Assembly (NCBI GenBank): GCA_910585045.1 | Contig: CAJUCD010000008.1 | Location: forward strand, 1 to 45,693 | Reading direction: 5' to 3' | Length of the DNA stretch: 45,693 nt | Source of the DNA: an uncultured Bacilli bacterium | GTDB lineage: Bacteria; Bacillota_I; Bacilli_A; RF39; UBA660 | Shown: one piece after another, positions 34,356 to 42,713 of the stretch | Position numbering within the stretch: position 1 is the first letter of the stretch | Layout: each line of letters begins with the position of its first letter | Position numbers and translations under genes: made by a program | Notes under the pieces: generated by a model | What the model was told of the DNA's origin: nothing | Seen by the model: only the letters and a program-made list of their open reading frames with translations | Databases searched by the model: none

Positions 34356-35720
34356 CAATAAAATTTTAGCTACCTTATTAATAGGTCCTGCTCCAATTGT
34401 AATAACTAAATCATTTTGTTTAATTTTTTCTTTTAAATAAGTAGCTATTTCTTCATAAGAAGATATATGTATAACATTTTTATTTTTAGTATTTATTAAA
34501 TTAACTAAAGTATCTTCTTTAACATTCCAAATATTTTTTTCTCGAGCAGGGTAGATATCACATATTATAATATTATCAAATTTTGCTAAAATATCTGCAA
34601 ATTCTTCCATATGTTCATAAGTTCTACTAAAAGTATGAGATTGAAAAATAGCCCAAGATTCATTATGTTTAATACTTTTTGCAGAATTATATGTTGCCAT
34701 TATTTCTGTTGGATGATGAGCAAAATCATCAAATAAATATGCACCTTTATACTCTCCTAAATACTCAAATCTTCTTCCTACACCTCTAAATTCTTCTAAA
34801 GCATTCTTAATACAGATAGCATCAATTTTATAACTAATACTTAAAGATATAGCTGCCAATGCATTTAAAATATTATGCTTACCAAGTACTTTTAAAGTAA
34901 TATTTTCAAAAAAACTATTATTATAAAAAACATCAAAACTAGGAAAAACTAAATCATTAAAAATAATATTTCTTGCTTGAACTATAGCTTTTTTATTTTC
35001 TATTCCATAAGTTATAATATTAGAATCATTATTTAATAAATATTTTGTATTTATATCATCAATATTTAAAATCAAATTACCATTTTTAGGAACCTTACTA
35101 GTAAATTTTTTAAAAGAATCTTTAATATTATCTAAATTTTTAAAATAATCTAAATGATCGTTATCAATATTTAAAACAATTGCATCAGTAGGATTAAAAT
35201 GTAAAAAAGAATCTACATATTCACAAGCTTCTAAAATAAAATATTTTTTATCTCCAATATAATAATTACCTTGAATTTTTTGCAAACTAGCACCAATTTG
35301 AATAGTAGGTTCTAAATTAGCTTCTAAAAAAATAGATGATATCATCGCTGTAGTTGTGCTCTTACCATGTGTACCACTAATACAAATTAAATTTTCATAA
35401 GCTTTAGTATATTCTCCTAAAAAAATAGCTCTTTCAATAGTTTCAATATTATTATTTCTTCCATAAAGCAATTCTTCATCATCATCACCTATAGCCGCAG
35501 AATATATAACTAAATCTACATCTTTAAGATTATTTGTATTATGACCAATTGTTATTTTAATACCTAATTTTTCTAAATAAGTAATATTATCAGAAGTAGA
35601 CATATCACTTCCTGTAACATTTTTACCATCGTTTTTAAGCATGGCTGCTATCGAGTACATACTAGCTCCACCAATACCAATTAAATGAATATTTTTATAT
35701 TCTTCTAAGTTTTTTTTCAT
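34347..35720 (-). CDS. murC: UDP-N-acetylmuramate-L-alanine ligase MurC
   Basis: 457 residues. It adds the first amino acid to UDP-MurNAc. Family motifs: HLIGIGGASMYSIAAML near 11-27, ISGTHGKSTTTAM near 109-121 for ATP, FDDFAHHPTEI near 330, and SHTFSRT near 358. I chose ATG 35720 since GAGGTGA lies at proper distance; the GTG one codon earlier is too close. It stands alone, convergent with dus and divergent from the secretion locus. Confidence 0.94.
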   Translation of the reverse strand: MKKNLEEYKNIHLIGIGGASMYSIAAMLKNDGKNVTGSDMSTSDNITYLEKLGIKITIGHNTNNLKDVDLVIYSAAIGDDDEELLYGRNNNIETIERAIFLGEYTKAYENLICISGTHGKSTTTAMISSIFLEANLEPTIQIGASLQKIQGNYYIGDKKYFILEACEYVDSFLHFNPTDAIVLNIDNDHLDYFKNLDNIKDSFKKFTSKVPKNGNLILNIDDINTKYLLNNDSNIITYGIENKKAIVQARNIIFNDLVFPSFDVFYNNSFFENITLKVLGKHNILNALAAISLSISYKIDAICIKNALEEFRGVGRRFEYLGEYKGAYLFDDFAHHPTEIMATYNSAKSIKHNESWAIFQSHTFSRTYEHMEEFADILAKFDNIIICDIYPAREKNIWNVKEDTLVNLINTKNKNVIHISSYEEIATYLKEKIKQNDLVITIGAGPINKVAKILLEK

Positions 35721-35820
35721 CACTTCACCTCAAAGCTTTACTATATTATATACTTAAAAATGGTAATTAACAATAAATAGTTACATAAAAATATTTTATC
35801 TAGTTTTTTTAGATTTTAAA

Positions 35821-35829
35821 TGTTATAAT
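35821..35829 (+). promoter_or_regulatory. Extended -10 promoter at the start of the secretion locus
   Basis: TGTTATAAT at 35821-35829 is a perfect extended -10, 29 bases before the first start codon of the locus. CGGAGGAG is the ribosome binding site. Confidence 0.65.
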
Positions 35830-35858
35830 TAATATAATCGATTACAACGGAGGAGTTT

Positions 35859-37022
35859 ATGAGAAATCTAAAATATATATTATTTATGTTCGCATTATCT
35901 TTAACTCTTAACAACGTTAATGCTGCTACATGTAAATATGGTGATTCTAAGCTTTATTTTACTTGTACTACATCAAGTATAGGTATTATTGATTCTGATG
36001 CTGAATGTACAATTGGTGGTACTCAAAGTGGACAAATGAAGATAAATCCCAACTATACAAGACCTTCTGCTTCAATCATTGAGAAATGTGACACTATATA
36101 TTATTATTTAGGTGATAATGGAGTTTCAGGTTTCTATGCAAGTTACGAAGATAATCCTATTACATCAGGCAATAAAAAAAATCTTCATGAGATAAAGAAG
36201 ATGGATGAAAAGAGTGAAAACATTGTAGATGCTGATTTATCTAAATTTAATGGCAAAAGTTGCTATTGGGAGAGTAATAATACAGCTATTTTTGGAAACA
36301 ATAGTCTAGCATATTCTTGTACTGTTGTAAATGGCGAGTTGCAATGTTCACTTACATGCGCAAACTCAAATAATTGTGAAGATAGTTACTATATTTCTGA
36401 TTCTCGTAATGACTTCAATAATAAGGATTTTATTAATGGAAATATATTTTTATGTCCAAGTAAAGATTTATATTTAAATGCTTCATATAATAGCTTTAGT
36501 AACAAAAATACTGTTTATGGTGTTACCACTAGTAAAACAGGGAATATCGTTTTTAAAAAAGGAACAGCACCAACAAATGAACCTCCAAAAGATGATAATA
36601 CAACAGAAAACAATAATTCTGGAAATAATAGTCCAAGTCAAAGTGATAAAAAAGAGGAAGAATTAGATTTAGAAGACTTTTGCCAAGGTAATGTATTAGG
36701 AGTATTTACTGCTTTTGGCTGGGTATTCTTTGCTGCTAAAATAATTATTCCAATAGCCTTAATAGTTTTTGGATTCATAGACTTATCCAAAGCTGTTGTA
36801 TCTTCTAAAGATGATGAAATAAAAAAATCTATTAAAACATTAATCACTAGGGCCATCGCAGGAGTTATAATTTTTGTAATACCAAGCTTTTTAAATCTAG
36901 TCGTAAATTTAGTTGGAAATAGAGCATCAGAAGTTTATCATGGAACTTTTGCTGATTGTACTAGTTGTATGTTGGATCCGACTCAAAAAATATGTACTCA
37001 AATAGGTGATAAGAGTAATTAA
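35859..37022 (+). CDS. Cys-rich exported protein with VirB2-like membrane end (paralogue 1)
   Basis: 387 residues. A signal peptide (about 1-22, ending NNVNAA) is followed by a Cys-rich outer domain beginning TCKYGDSKLYFTCTT. A low-complexity Asn/Ser/Pro/Asp linker spans about 235-270. The C-terminus has two membrane helices near 283-305 and 327-352 joined by a short charged loop (KAVVSSKDDEIKKSIK), then a Cys-containing tail. That paired-helix end with G-A-I pattern looks like VirB2/TrbC-type pilin subunits, fused to a large outer domain. The next gene is a paralogue. Function in the secretion apparatus is inferred from position. Confidence 0.7.
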   Translation: MRNLKYILFMFALSLTLNNVNAATCKYGDSKLYFTCTTSSIGIIDSDAECTIGGTQSGQMKINPNYTRPSASIIEKCDTIYYYLGDNGVSGFYASYEDNPITSGNKKNLHEIKKMDEKSENIVDADLSKFNGKSCYWESNNTAIFGNNSLAYSCTVVNGELQCSLTCANSNNCEDSYYISDSRNDFNNKDFINGNIFLCPSKDLYLNASYNSFSNKNTVYGVTTSKTGNIVFKKGTAPTNEPPKDDNTTENNNSGNNSPSQSDKKEEELDLEDFCQGNVLGVFTAFGWVFFAAKIIIPIALIVFGFIDLSKAVVSSKDDEIKKSIKTLITRAIAGVIIFVIPSFLNLVVNLVGNRASEVYHGTFADCTSCMLDPTQKICTQIGDKSN

Positions 37023-37023
37023 G

Positions 37024-37043
37024 AGCCAATTTTGGCTTTTTTT
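37024..37043 (+). terminator. Hairpin terminator between the two paralogues
   Basis: AGCCAA / TTGGCT stem with a 2-base loop and a T7 tract. It suggests a stop or attenuation between the two exported-protein genes. Confidence 0.8.
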
Positions 37044-37129
37044 AATTTAAACTAGTTTTTTTATATATATAATGATATAATTATTATGATTAAATTAGAT
37101 AAATATATATTCTATAAATGGAGGAGTTT

Positions 37130-38167
37130 ATGAAAAAATTAAAGTGCTTTTTAGTTTGTATTACTATAATGTTTTTTTCAATAATTAGTGCCAATGCTGA
37201 AACTTGCCGCTTTGGTGATGAAAAACTCTATTTTGATTGTACAACAGGTGAAGGTGGCAAAGGTACATGTACAATTGCTGGGCCCAATAGTATACATGAA
37301 ACAGGCGGCGAGCATAATTACCATTTTGATGAACGAATTGATGTTAAATTAGATAATAATGTCATTGTTGCCTGTGAAGGTATGTATTTTAATGCTTATG
37401 ATGATTCTATATCTGGTCTATATGGTGAAAATGATGAAAATAACATTAGAATTTATGTTCCTAAATACTCATATACGCCTACAGTTACAGAGGTAACAAC
37501 ATGTTTTTATGAAAATAATTTTATGACAATTACTTGTAAAGTTACTCGAAGTGGTGTTAAATGTACTGGAAATAATAGAAATTATTTTTATGATTTAAAA
37601 CAAACTAAATATAATTTATCTCCTAATGATTTTAGCAAAAATCCTGGTAATAAAATTAAATGTTTACCAGAATTAAAATATAATTCTGCATTAAACAAAG
37701 AATATACAATTATTTTAAATGTATCAACTGTCGGAGCTTCTTCAATTAATTTAAAAGGCGAAAAACAGGAAAATATAACTAGTGAGGATCCTACACCACC
37801 GCCACCAGAAGATTCTAATGATAAAAATGGAAATCTAAATGTTGATCTTGATATAGACTTTGGCGATGAATCTTGTGTTAGTTATTTGGGAAATCCTAAA
37901 GATAAAGATAAAAAACCACCAGCATACTATTTACAATTTATTTTTAATTTAATTAAATATGCTGCCATTTTGGTCTTATTTGCTATGACTGGTGTCGAAT
38001 TTGGAAAAGCTTTAGCTTCAAGTAATCAAGATGCTATGAAAAAAGCTCTTCAAAATACAATAAAGCGTTTAATAATTGCTGTTATAATTTTCTTATTGCC
38101 AATTTTAGTAGAATTTATTTTAACTTTATTAGGTATTTATAGTCCAAGTACTTGTGGTATAGGCTAA
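37130..38167 (+). CDS. Cys-rich exported protein with VirB2-like membrane end (paralogue 2)
   Basis: 345 residues from the ATG at 37130. An in-frame ATG at 37118 overlaps the ribosome binding site GGAGG and is not used. The signal peptide (about 1-23, ending ISANA) precedes TCRFGDEKLYFDCTT, nearly the same as TCKYGDSKLYFTCTT in the gene before. A Pro-rich linker (PTPPPPEDS) near 223 and two C-terminal membrane helices near 268-292 and 308-335 match the layout of paralogue 1. The locus therefore holds two related pilin-like or surface subunits. Confidence 0.7.
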   Translation: MKKLKCFLVCITIMFFSIISANAETCRFGDEKLYFDCTTGEGGKGTCTIAGPNSIHETGGEHNYHFDERIDVKLDNNVIVACEGMYFNAYDDSISGLYGENDENNIRIYVPKYSYTPTVTEVTTCFYENNFMTITCKVTRSGVKCTGNNRNYFYDLKQTKYNLSPNDFSKNPGNKIKCLPELKYNSALNKEYTIILNVSTVGASSINLKGEKQENITSEDPTPPPPEDSNDKNGNLNVDLDIDFGDESCVSYLGNPKDKDKKPPAYYLQFIFNLIKYAAILVLFAMTGVEFGKALASSNQDAMKKALQNTIKRLIIAVIIFLLPILVEFILTLLGIYSPSTCGIG

Positions 38168-38186
38168 AATAGAAAGGAGTAAATAT

Positions 38187-40712
38187 ATGTTTTTAGGTTC
38201 GTGGTGGAATCCGTTTTCATGGGGAGAAGATATATTAAATGGCATAGTATCATTTTTCTATGGAATGCTATTAGCCCTTGATGCTATTATTTATTCTTTT
38301 ATAAGTTATGTTTATCAAATATTTTTAGCTTTAGCTCAAGGTGGAGATATTTTAAATGGTGAAGCTGTAGAAGGGTTAGTTAATAGAATATACATAATTA
38401 TAGGTGTAATAATGTTATTTATTATTGCTTATTCATTACTAAAAGCAATGATAAATCTTGACGATTTAACTAAAGGAAAACAATCGCCTGTAAATATTAT
38501 TAAAGATGTTATCATATCTGTAGTTTTAATAGCAATATTACCAACTTTATTTGATTTTGCTTTTGCATTTCAAAATTCTTTATTAATAAATAATACTATT
38601 GGAAAAATAATTGTAGGTAATCATGGTGGTGATGATCCATCAGAAACAATAAGAATGGGTGGCTATGAAATGGCCGCTGGTATATTCACAGCATTTTTAC
38701 ATGCTAATGAAACTTATTGTAATTCTTTAACTGAAGAACAAAACCAAAAAGGAGAAGATGGTTCAGCATGCAAAACTATCACTATTAGTGTAGATGGCAA
38801 TGATAGAACATTTGGTGAATTATGGGAACTAGCAAGAGAAAACACTACTTTTTGGAAACTAATGGGTCTTGGACCTAAAATAGTATCAGGCGAGGTTTCA
38901 TACTATTTTATTATATCGCCTATAGCAGGCATATTTGTTGTTTTTGTTTTATTATCATATTGTTTAGATATGGCTCTTAGATTAGTTAAATTAGCAGTAT
39001 ATGAACTTATTGCTCCAATTCCAATATTAGCTAGAATAATACCTAATGATCAAGCAAAAAAAGTATTTAGCAACTGGGTAAAAGCTACTGTAACAACTTT
39101 TGTTGAAGTATTTATTAGAATAGCAATTTTATATTTTGCAGTATTATTAATTAAAACTATTTCAGGAAGCATTGGAACATTTTTTGGACCATTATTTAGT
39201 GGGTCTGCCAGATTAGATATATTACTATTAGCTCAAGCATTAATAATAATAGGTATTGTTTTATTTGTTAAACAGGCTCCAGAAATAATTAAAGAAATAA
39301 CAGGACTTGATGGTGGAAAATATAATCCTCTTACAAGTGCTAAACAAGGTTTGTCATTGATTGCAGGAGGTATAGCAGGCGGATCACCTGTAGCAGCTTT
39401 TAGAGCCTGGGAACAAGCTGGTAAAGCTAAAGATTTTCTTGACTTTACTGCAATAGGTAATCAATATAAAAGAAAACAAGCTGCAAAAGAAGCTCAAGCA
39501 CAAGGCGCTACTAGAAAAGATAGAATAGGTGATAGCTTTAGAAAAAGATTTGGCTTTGATACTAAATTAGGCAGATCAGATAGATATCTTGAAAGAGGGC
39601 TTGATATGGAAGGCAATGCACATAAACTCGAAAATGATTCAGGTCAAGCTATATATGCTCTTGATGAAAATGGTAAAAAAATACCTATTTATCAAAAAAA
39701 TGCGGATGGAAGTTATGTTTTAGATGCCAGCGGTAATAAAGTTCAAGCATTTACAACAGACTCAAAAGGAAATAGAATTCTTCTATTCGAAGAAATAATT
39801 GGTAAAAATGAAAAATATGAAGCTACTGAACAAATGATGAATACTTTACAAAACTTAAGTGATCAAATTGCCCTTTTTGAAGGTAGAATTAAAGAAAATA
39901 TGCGTCATGTGGAAGAAGGAAAAGCTTTAAATCAAACCTACTTTGATACTTGGTCAAATATGAAAAAAGAAGCTGATGATAAAATAAATGATGGTAATAA
40001 TGATGTTTTTGGAGCATTTTACGAAGTCGAAAAAGATGCAACTGGACGCTGGCAATATAAATTAGATTCAGCTGGCCAGAAAATTGTTTTGAAAGATGCA
40101 GATTCAGGTCAAGCTCTTGAAAATATGAACTATGCCGCATTGTTAAAATACACACAAGCTAGAGAGGCTCAAGGAGCATCTCCTCAAAAATTAGAACAAC
40201 TACAAGCTAATTTAAAAATGGCTCACGATGACATAAGAGATAGATTTCTCAGTAGAGAAGCTCAAGCTCATAGAGGAAGAACTTCTCAATTAACCACAGA
40301 GTTTCTAGAGAATTATCAAGCAAATGGTATTTATGATGCTGAAACAGGTGAACAGTTCTGGTTTGACATGGATGTTAAAGATATGGTCGAAAGTGGTCGT
40401 ATGTCTGAAATATTTACTGCTAAAAATGTAGCTAGAATAAGAAAAGACGGTACTGCATATACAGGTACAGGAACCACTCAACTTACTGGAAAAGGTATGG
40501 ATATTACAGTTAAAGAGCAAAGTGATAGAATTGGAGGATTGATTCAACAATTTAAAAATGAGTTAGCTCCTTTAGAAGATGAGAAAAAAAGTATCGATCG
40601 TCAAAAACAACAAATGGAAGAAAAGAAAACTATTGCTAAAAGTAGTACAACATATCAAAGATATAAAGCTTCTGATACTGCAAATAAAATTAATGATAGT
40701 GGTAAAAACTAA
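38187..40712 (+). CDS. VirB6/TrbL-like polytopic membrane protein with long soluble tail
   Basis: 841 residues. About the first 375 carry six or more membrane helices, with a loop around 145-215 holding two Cys. This is the pattern of VirB6/TrbL, the inner-membrane channel part of type IV secretion systems. From about 375 the chain is hydrophilic, Ala, Gln, Lys and Glu rich, with coiled-coil stretches (QKGE, REAQAHRGR, EEKKTIAKS) and a repeat-like DENGKKIPIYQKNADGSYV segment near 497. A tail this long (over 450 residues) is unusual. It lies 19 bases after the second pilin-like gene. Confidence 0.75.
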   Translation: MFLGSWWNPFSWGEDILNGIVSFFYGMLLALDAIIYSFISYVYQIFLALAQGGDILNGEAVEGLVNRIYIIIGVIMLFIIAYSLLKAMINLDDLTKGKQSPVNIIKDVIISVVLIAILPTLFDFAFAFQNSLLINNTIGKIIVGNHGGDDPSETIRMGGYEMAAGIFTAFLHANETYCNSLTEEQNQKGEDGSACKTITISVDGNDRTFGELWELARENTTFWKLMGLGPKIVSGEVSYYFIISPIAGIFVVFVLLSYCLDMALRLVKLAVYELIAPIPILARIIPNDQAKKVFSNWVKATVTTFVEVFIRIAILYFAVLLIKTISGSIGTFFGPLFSGSARLDILLLAQALIIIGIVLFVKQAPEIIKEITGLDGGKYNPLTSAKQGLSLIAGGIAGGSPVAAFRAWEQAGKAKDFLDFTAIGNQYKRKQAAKEAQAQGATRKDRIGDSFRKRFGFDTKLGRSDRYLERGLDMEGNAHKLENDSGQAIYALDENGKKIPIYQKNADGSYVLDASGNKVQAFTTDSKGNRILLFEEIIGKNEKYEATEQMMNTLQNLSDQIALFEGRIKENMRHVEEGKALNQTYFDTWSNMKKEADDKINDGNNDVFGAFYEVEKDATGRWQYKLDSAGQKIVLKDADSGQALENMNYAALLKYTQAREAQGASPQKLEQLQANLKMAHDDIRDRFLSREAQAHRGRTSQLTTEFLENYQANGIYDAETGEQFWFDMDVKDMVESGRMSEIFTAKNVARIRKDGTAYTGTGTTQLTGKGMDITVKEQSDRIGGLIQQFKNELAPLEDEKKSIDRQKQQMEEKKTIAKSSTTYQRYKASDTANKINDSGKN

Positions 40713-41539
40713 TGAGTATTTTTGAAGATAAATTACGAAAAAGCTTTGGCTTTCCTACAAAAAAGGAAAGCCTTGATTTTCAAATAAGAACTTATAAGAT
40801 TCGAGAAAAGATGGCTTTAGATCAATCTTTAGCTACTAGACAACAAGCTATTTCTTATTTAGAAGAACAAATAAGACAAATAGAGAGCATAATAGAAGAT
40901 AATCAAGTTTTTATTGATTGTTATGAAAGTATTAAAAGTAAGGTTCAAGAAAAAGTTAAACTTGCTACAAATCCTCTAAGATCTCCAATTTATGACTTGA
41001 ACAATGAAGAAATAATAAATGCCAATTATTGTGCAATTGAAAGATATTTTGAAACTTTAAAAAGAAAAAATATTAGTCCTCAACTAATTTCTAGCTATTT
41101 ACGCCAACAATCTTCAATTTTAGAACGAATGTGGCTATTTTATGCCTCTAAAGTCATTAAAGGTAAAGGTTTATATAAAGGAGACAATAGTGATTTTGGC
41201 GAATGTTATGATATATATATGTGTTATTGCGAAGCTCTTAGTTTGATGAAATCAGGCCGTCTTAAAACAGCCAATAGAGATATAGTTATTATAGATGAAA
41301 TAGGAATTTTCTTTCTAATAAAAGCAAAAAGTAATGCAGAAAAATTTAACCAAGAGCTAATTGCTTTGCTAACAGATTTAAAAATAAGACTTACTAAAGC
41401 TAAATCGAGTCAATCAGATGATGAATATGCTAAACAAGAAATTGAATCAGCACAAACAGTAATGAGTTCTTCTAGTGAGTATTTTGCAGCAGTAAAAAGT
41501 GAAGAATTTTTGAGAAAACTTGATGAATTAAAAAGATAA
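40712..41539 (+). CDS. Uncharacterised helical protein of the secretion locus
   Basis: 275 residues, soluble, no Cys-rich motif or signal peptide. Residues about 20-75 and 185-270 form heptad-like helices (YLEEQIRQIESIIED; FNQELIALLTDLKIRLTKAKS). The start overlaps the stop of the TrbL-like gene by one base (TAATG), so the two are translated together. It may be a cytoplasmic partner of the TrbL-like tail. I do not recognise the family. The non-coding element at 41540 begins directly after its stop. Confidence 0.65.
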   Translation: MSIFEDKLRKSFGFPTKKESLDFQIRTYKIREKMALDQSLATRQQAISYLEEQIRQIESIIEDNQVFIDCYESIKSKVQEKVKLATNPLRSPIYDLNNEEIINANYCAIERYFETLKRKNISPQLISSYLRQQSSILERMWLFYASKVIKGKGLYKGDNSDFGECYDIYMCYCEALSLMKSGRLKTANRDIVIIDEIGIFFLIKAKSNAEKFNQELIALLTDLKIRLTKAKSSQSDDEYAKQEIESAQTVMSSSSEYFAAVKSEEFLRKLDELKR

Positions 41540-41799
41540 AGGGTTAATCTAAAATTATTAGTGTCCGTTCTACTGGAACAGTGGCTATGCTTGGGTGTTC
41601 ATTGTGTATTCGACTGGCTCCCTCACTAACAACAACGTGAACGGCACGCTTGGTGTGCGCCGAATATTCTTAAAAACTAATATAATGATTACGTTTTTTA
41701 TAAAAGCTTAAGAATACAAGATTAGTCCTAAGATTATTCTTAAATAAATGATATTGATGTTTTAATTCTTGTAATTAAAACTATTACAATATCTTTTTT
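41540..41799 (+). ncRNA. Structured RNA element with DGR-like variable cassette, copy 1
   Basis: Non-coding: no start codon or ribosome binding site; the frame that matches the lectin-like segment has TAG just before it. Parts in order: 5' arm 41540-41550; cassette about 41562-41662, 54% GC, reading PFYWNSGYAWVFIVYSTG then GTLGVR; AT-rich linker; hairpin TTAAGAAT 41708-41715 / ATTCTTAA 41736-41743, whose loop (41719-41729) pairs 11 bp with the 5' arm, a pseudoknot; terminal hairpin 41750-41793 and T6. The same design, with compensatory base changes, is at 44520-44789. All variable codons are NNY. It could be a DGR template RNA, a silent donor or another RNA type. Confidence 0.75.
41562..41662 (+). 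other. GC-rich lectin-like cassette inside RNA element copy 1
   Basis: In frame from TGT 41562 the framework codons CCG, TGG, GTG TTC, GTG, GGC, CTC, GTG and GGT GTG CGC agree with those of the variable gene at 1-588 and of copy 2. The variable codons (TTC, TAC, AAC, AGT, GGC, TAT, GCT, ATT, ACT, TCC and four AAC) all end in C or T and are reachable from AAY by changes at adenines. Four AAC codons remain near the end, as in a DGR template. Confidence 0.65.
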
Positions 41800-41834
41800 C
41801 TTGCTATTTACTACTATCACTCTAAAAATATTTG

Positions 41835-41843
41835 TGATATAAT
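41835..41843 (+). promoter_or_regulatory. Extended -10 promoter of the VirB3-VirB4 operon
   Basis: TGATATAAT, a perfect extended -10, 29 bases before the GTG start at 41873 and just after the terminator of RNA element copy 1. The locus is therefore split into two transcripts at this point. Confidence 0.65.
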
Positions 41844-41872
41844 GTATTAAGTAAAAATAGGAGGGACTAAAA

Positions 41873-42178
41873 GTGAATAACTATCTAATTCCAGCAAACT
41901 CAAAAAAATCACAATTAATATTAGGTTTTTTTACTCCATTAGACTTAACTTTATTTGGAACAGGAGTTGGTATAACTTTAATTTTACTATTAGTAATTCA
42001 AAGTGCTAAAATAGGTGTAATGTTACTAATATTAGCTCCAGCGCTTATTACGGGTTTTTTAGTCTTACCAGTTCCTCATTATCACAATGTTTTACAATTT
42101 ATAATAAATATATATTCATTTTATAATGAACCACGAAGATATATTTGGAAAGGTTGGTGTTTTGATGTCGAAGAGTAG
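41873..42178 (+). CDS. PrgI/VirB3-like membrane protein, GTG start
   Basis: 101 residues with two adjacent membrane helices (about 20-40 and 43-63) and the short start IPANSKKSQLILGFFTPLDL, a layout typical of PrgI/VirB3-family proteins next to VirB4 in Gram-positive type IV secretion loci. The tail ends NEPRRYIWKGW. GTG is the start codon, supported by GGAGGG at good spacing. Its 3' end overlaps the VirB4 N-terminal gene by 14 bases. Role: inner-membrane partner of the VirB4 ATPase. Confidence 0.78.
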   Translation: MNNYLIPANSKKSQLILGFFTPLDLTLFGTGVGITLILLLVIQSAKIGVMLLILAPALITGFLVLPVPHYHNVLQFIINIYSFYNEPRRYIWKGWCFDVEE

Positions 42179-42713
42179 TTATGGATTTAGTGAAGACTGG
42201 CTGCCAATAAAACAAATATTAAACGGCATGATACAACTAGAAAATGGTGAATATGTAACAGGTGTTAAAGTTCATCCCAGAAATATATTTATATCTGATC
42301 AAGGATTACAAAATGCTATAGTAGGAAATCTAAGAAATTTTTATAACTCTATAAATTTTGAATTTTGGCTCATAATTGCCGATCGCCCTGTAGATATTAG
42401 TGTTTATTTATCTCAACTACAGATTTTATATAACAACACTGGTAGCAATGCTCAAAAAAAATTAATAATGGAAGATATAAATAAAGCAAATATGTTTATG
42501 AGTGCTGAGTATAATGTCGTTGATACTGAATACTTTATTTTATTTAAAGAAAAAAGAATGGAATTAATACAAAAAAAGATTCACACTTTAATAAGTGGTC
42601 TAGCAACGTCAGGATTAAATTCTACTCAAACATCAAATGATGATTTAAGAATGATTTTAGATAACTTTTTAAATGGTGGAACACATACTAACTTTGGGAC
42701 GGTGATGAGCTAA
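42165..42713 (+). CDS. VirB4 N-terminal domain encoded as a separate gene
   Basis: 182 residues from ATG 42165 (MSKSSYGF), preceded by AAAGGTTGG; the longer frame from 42126 has no ribosome binding site and overlaps the upstream gene more. SYGFSEDWLPIKQILNGMI with ENGEYVTGVKVHPRN is like the start of VirB4/TraC proteins of Gram-positive conjugation systems. The rest of VirB4 is the next gene, which starts at the last base of this stop codon (TAATG). The split is clean, with a new start and coupling, so it does not look like a sequencing frameshift. Confidence 0.75.
   Translation: MSKSSYGFSEDWLPIKQILNGMIQLENGEYVTGVKVHPRNIFISDQGLQNAIVGNLRNFYNSINFEFWLIIADRPVDISVYLSQLQILYNNTGSNAQKKLIMEDINKANMFMSAEYNVVDTEYFILFKEKRMELIQKKIHTLISGLATSGLNSTQTSNDDLRMILDNFLNGGTHTNFGTVMS

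Noticed and set aside
41562..41720. A short protein gene at the first cassette
   Set aside because: TAG stands just before the cassette in frame, there is no start codon, and after GVR the frame runs into unrelated AT-rich codons.
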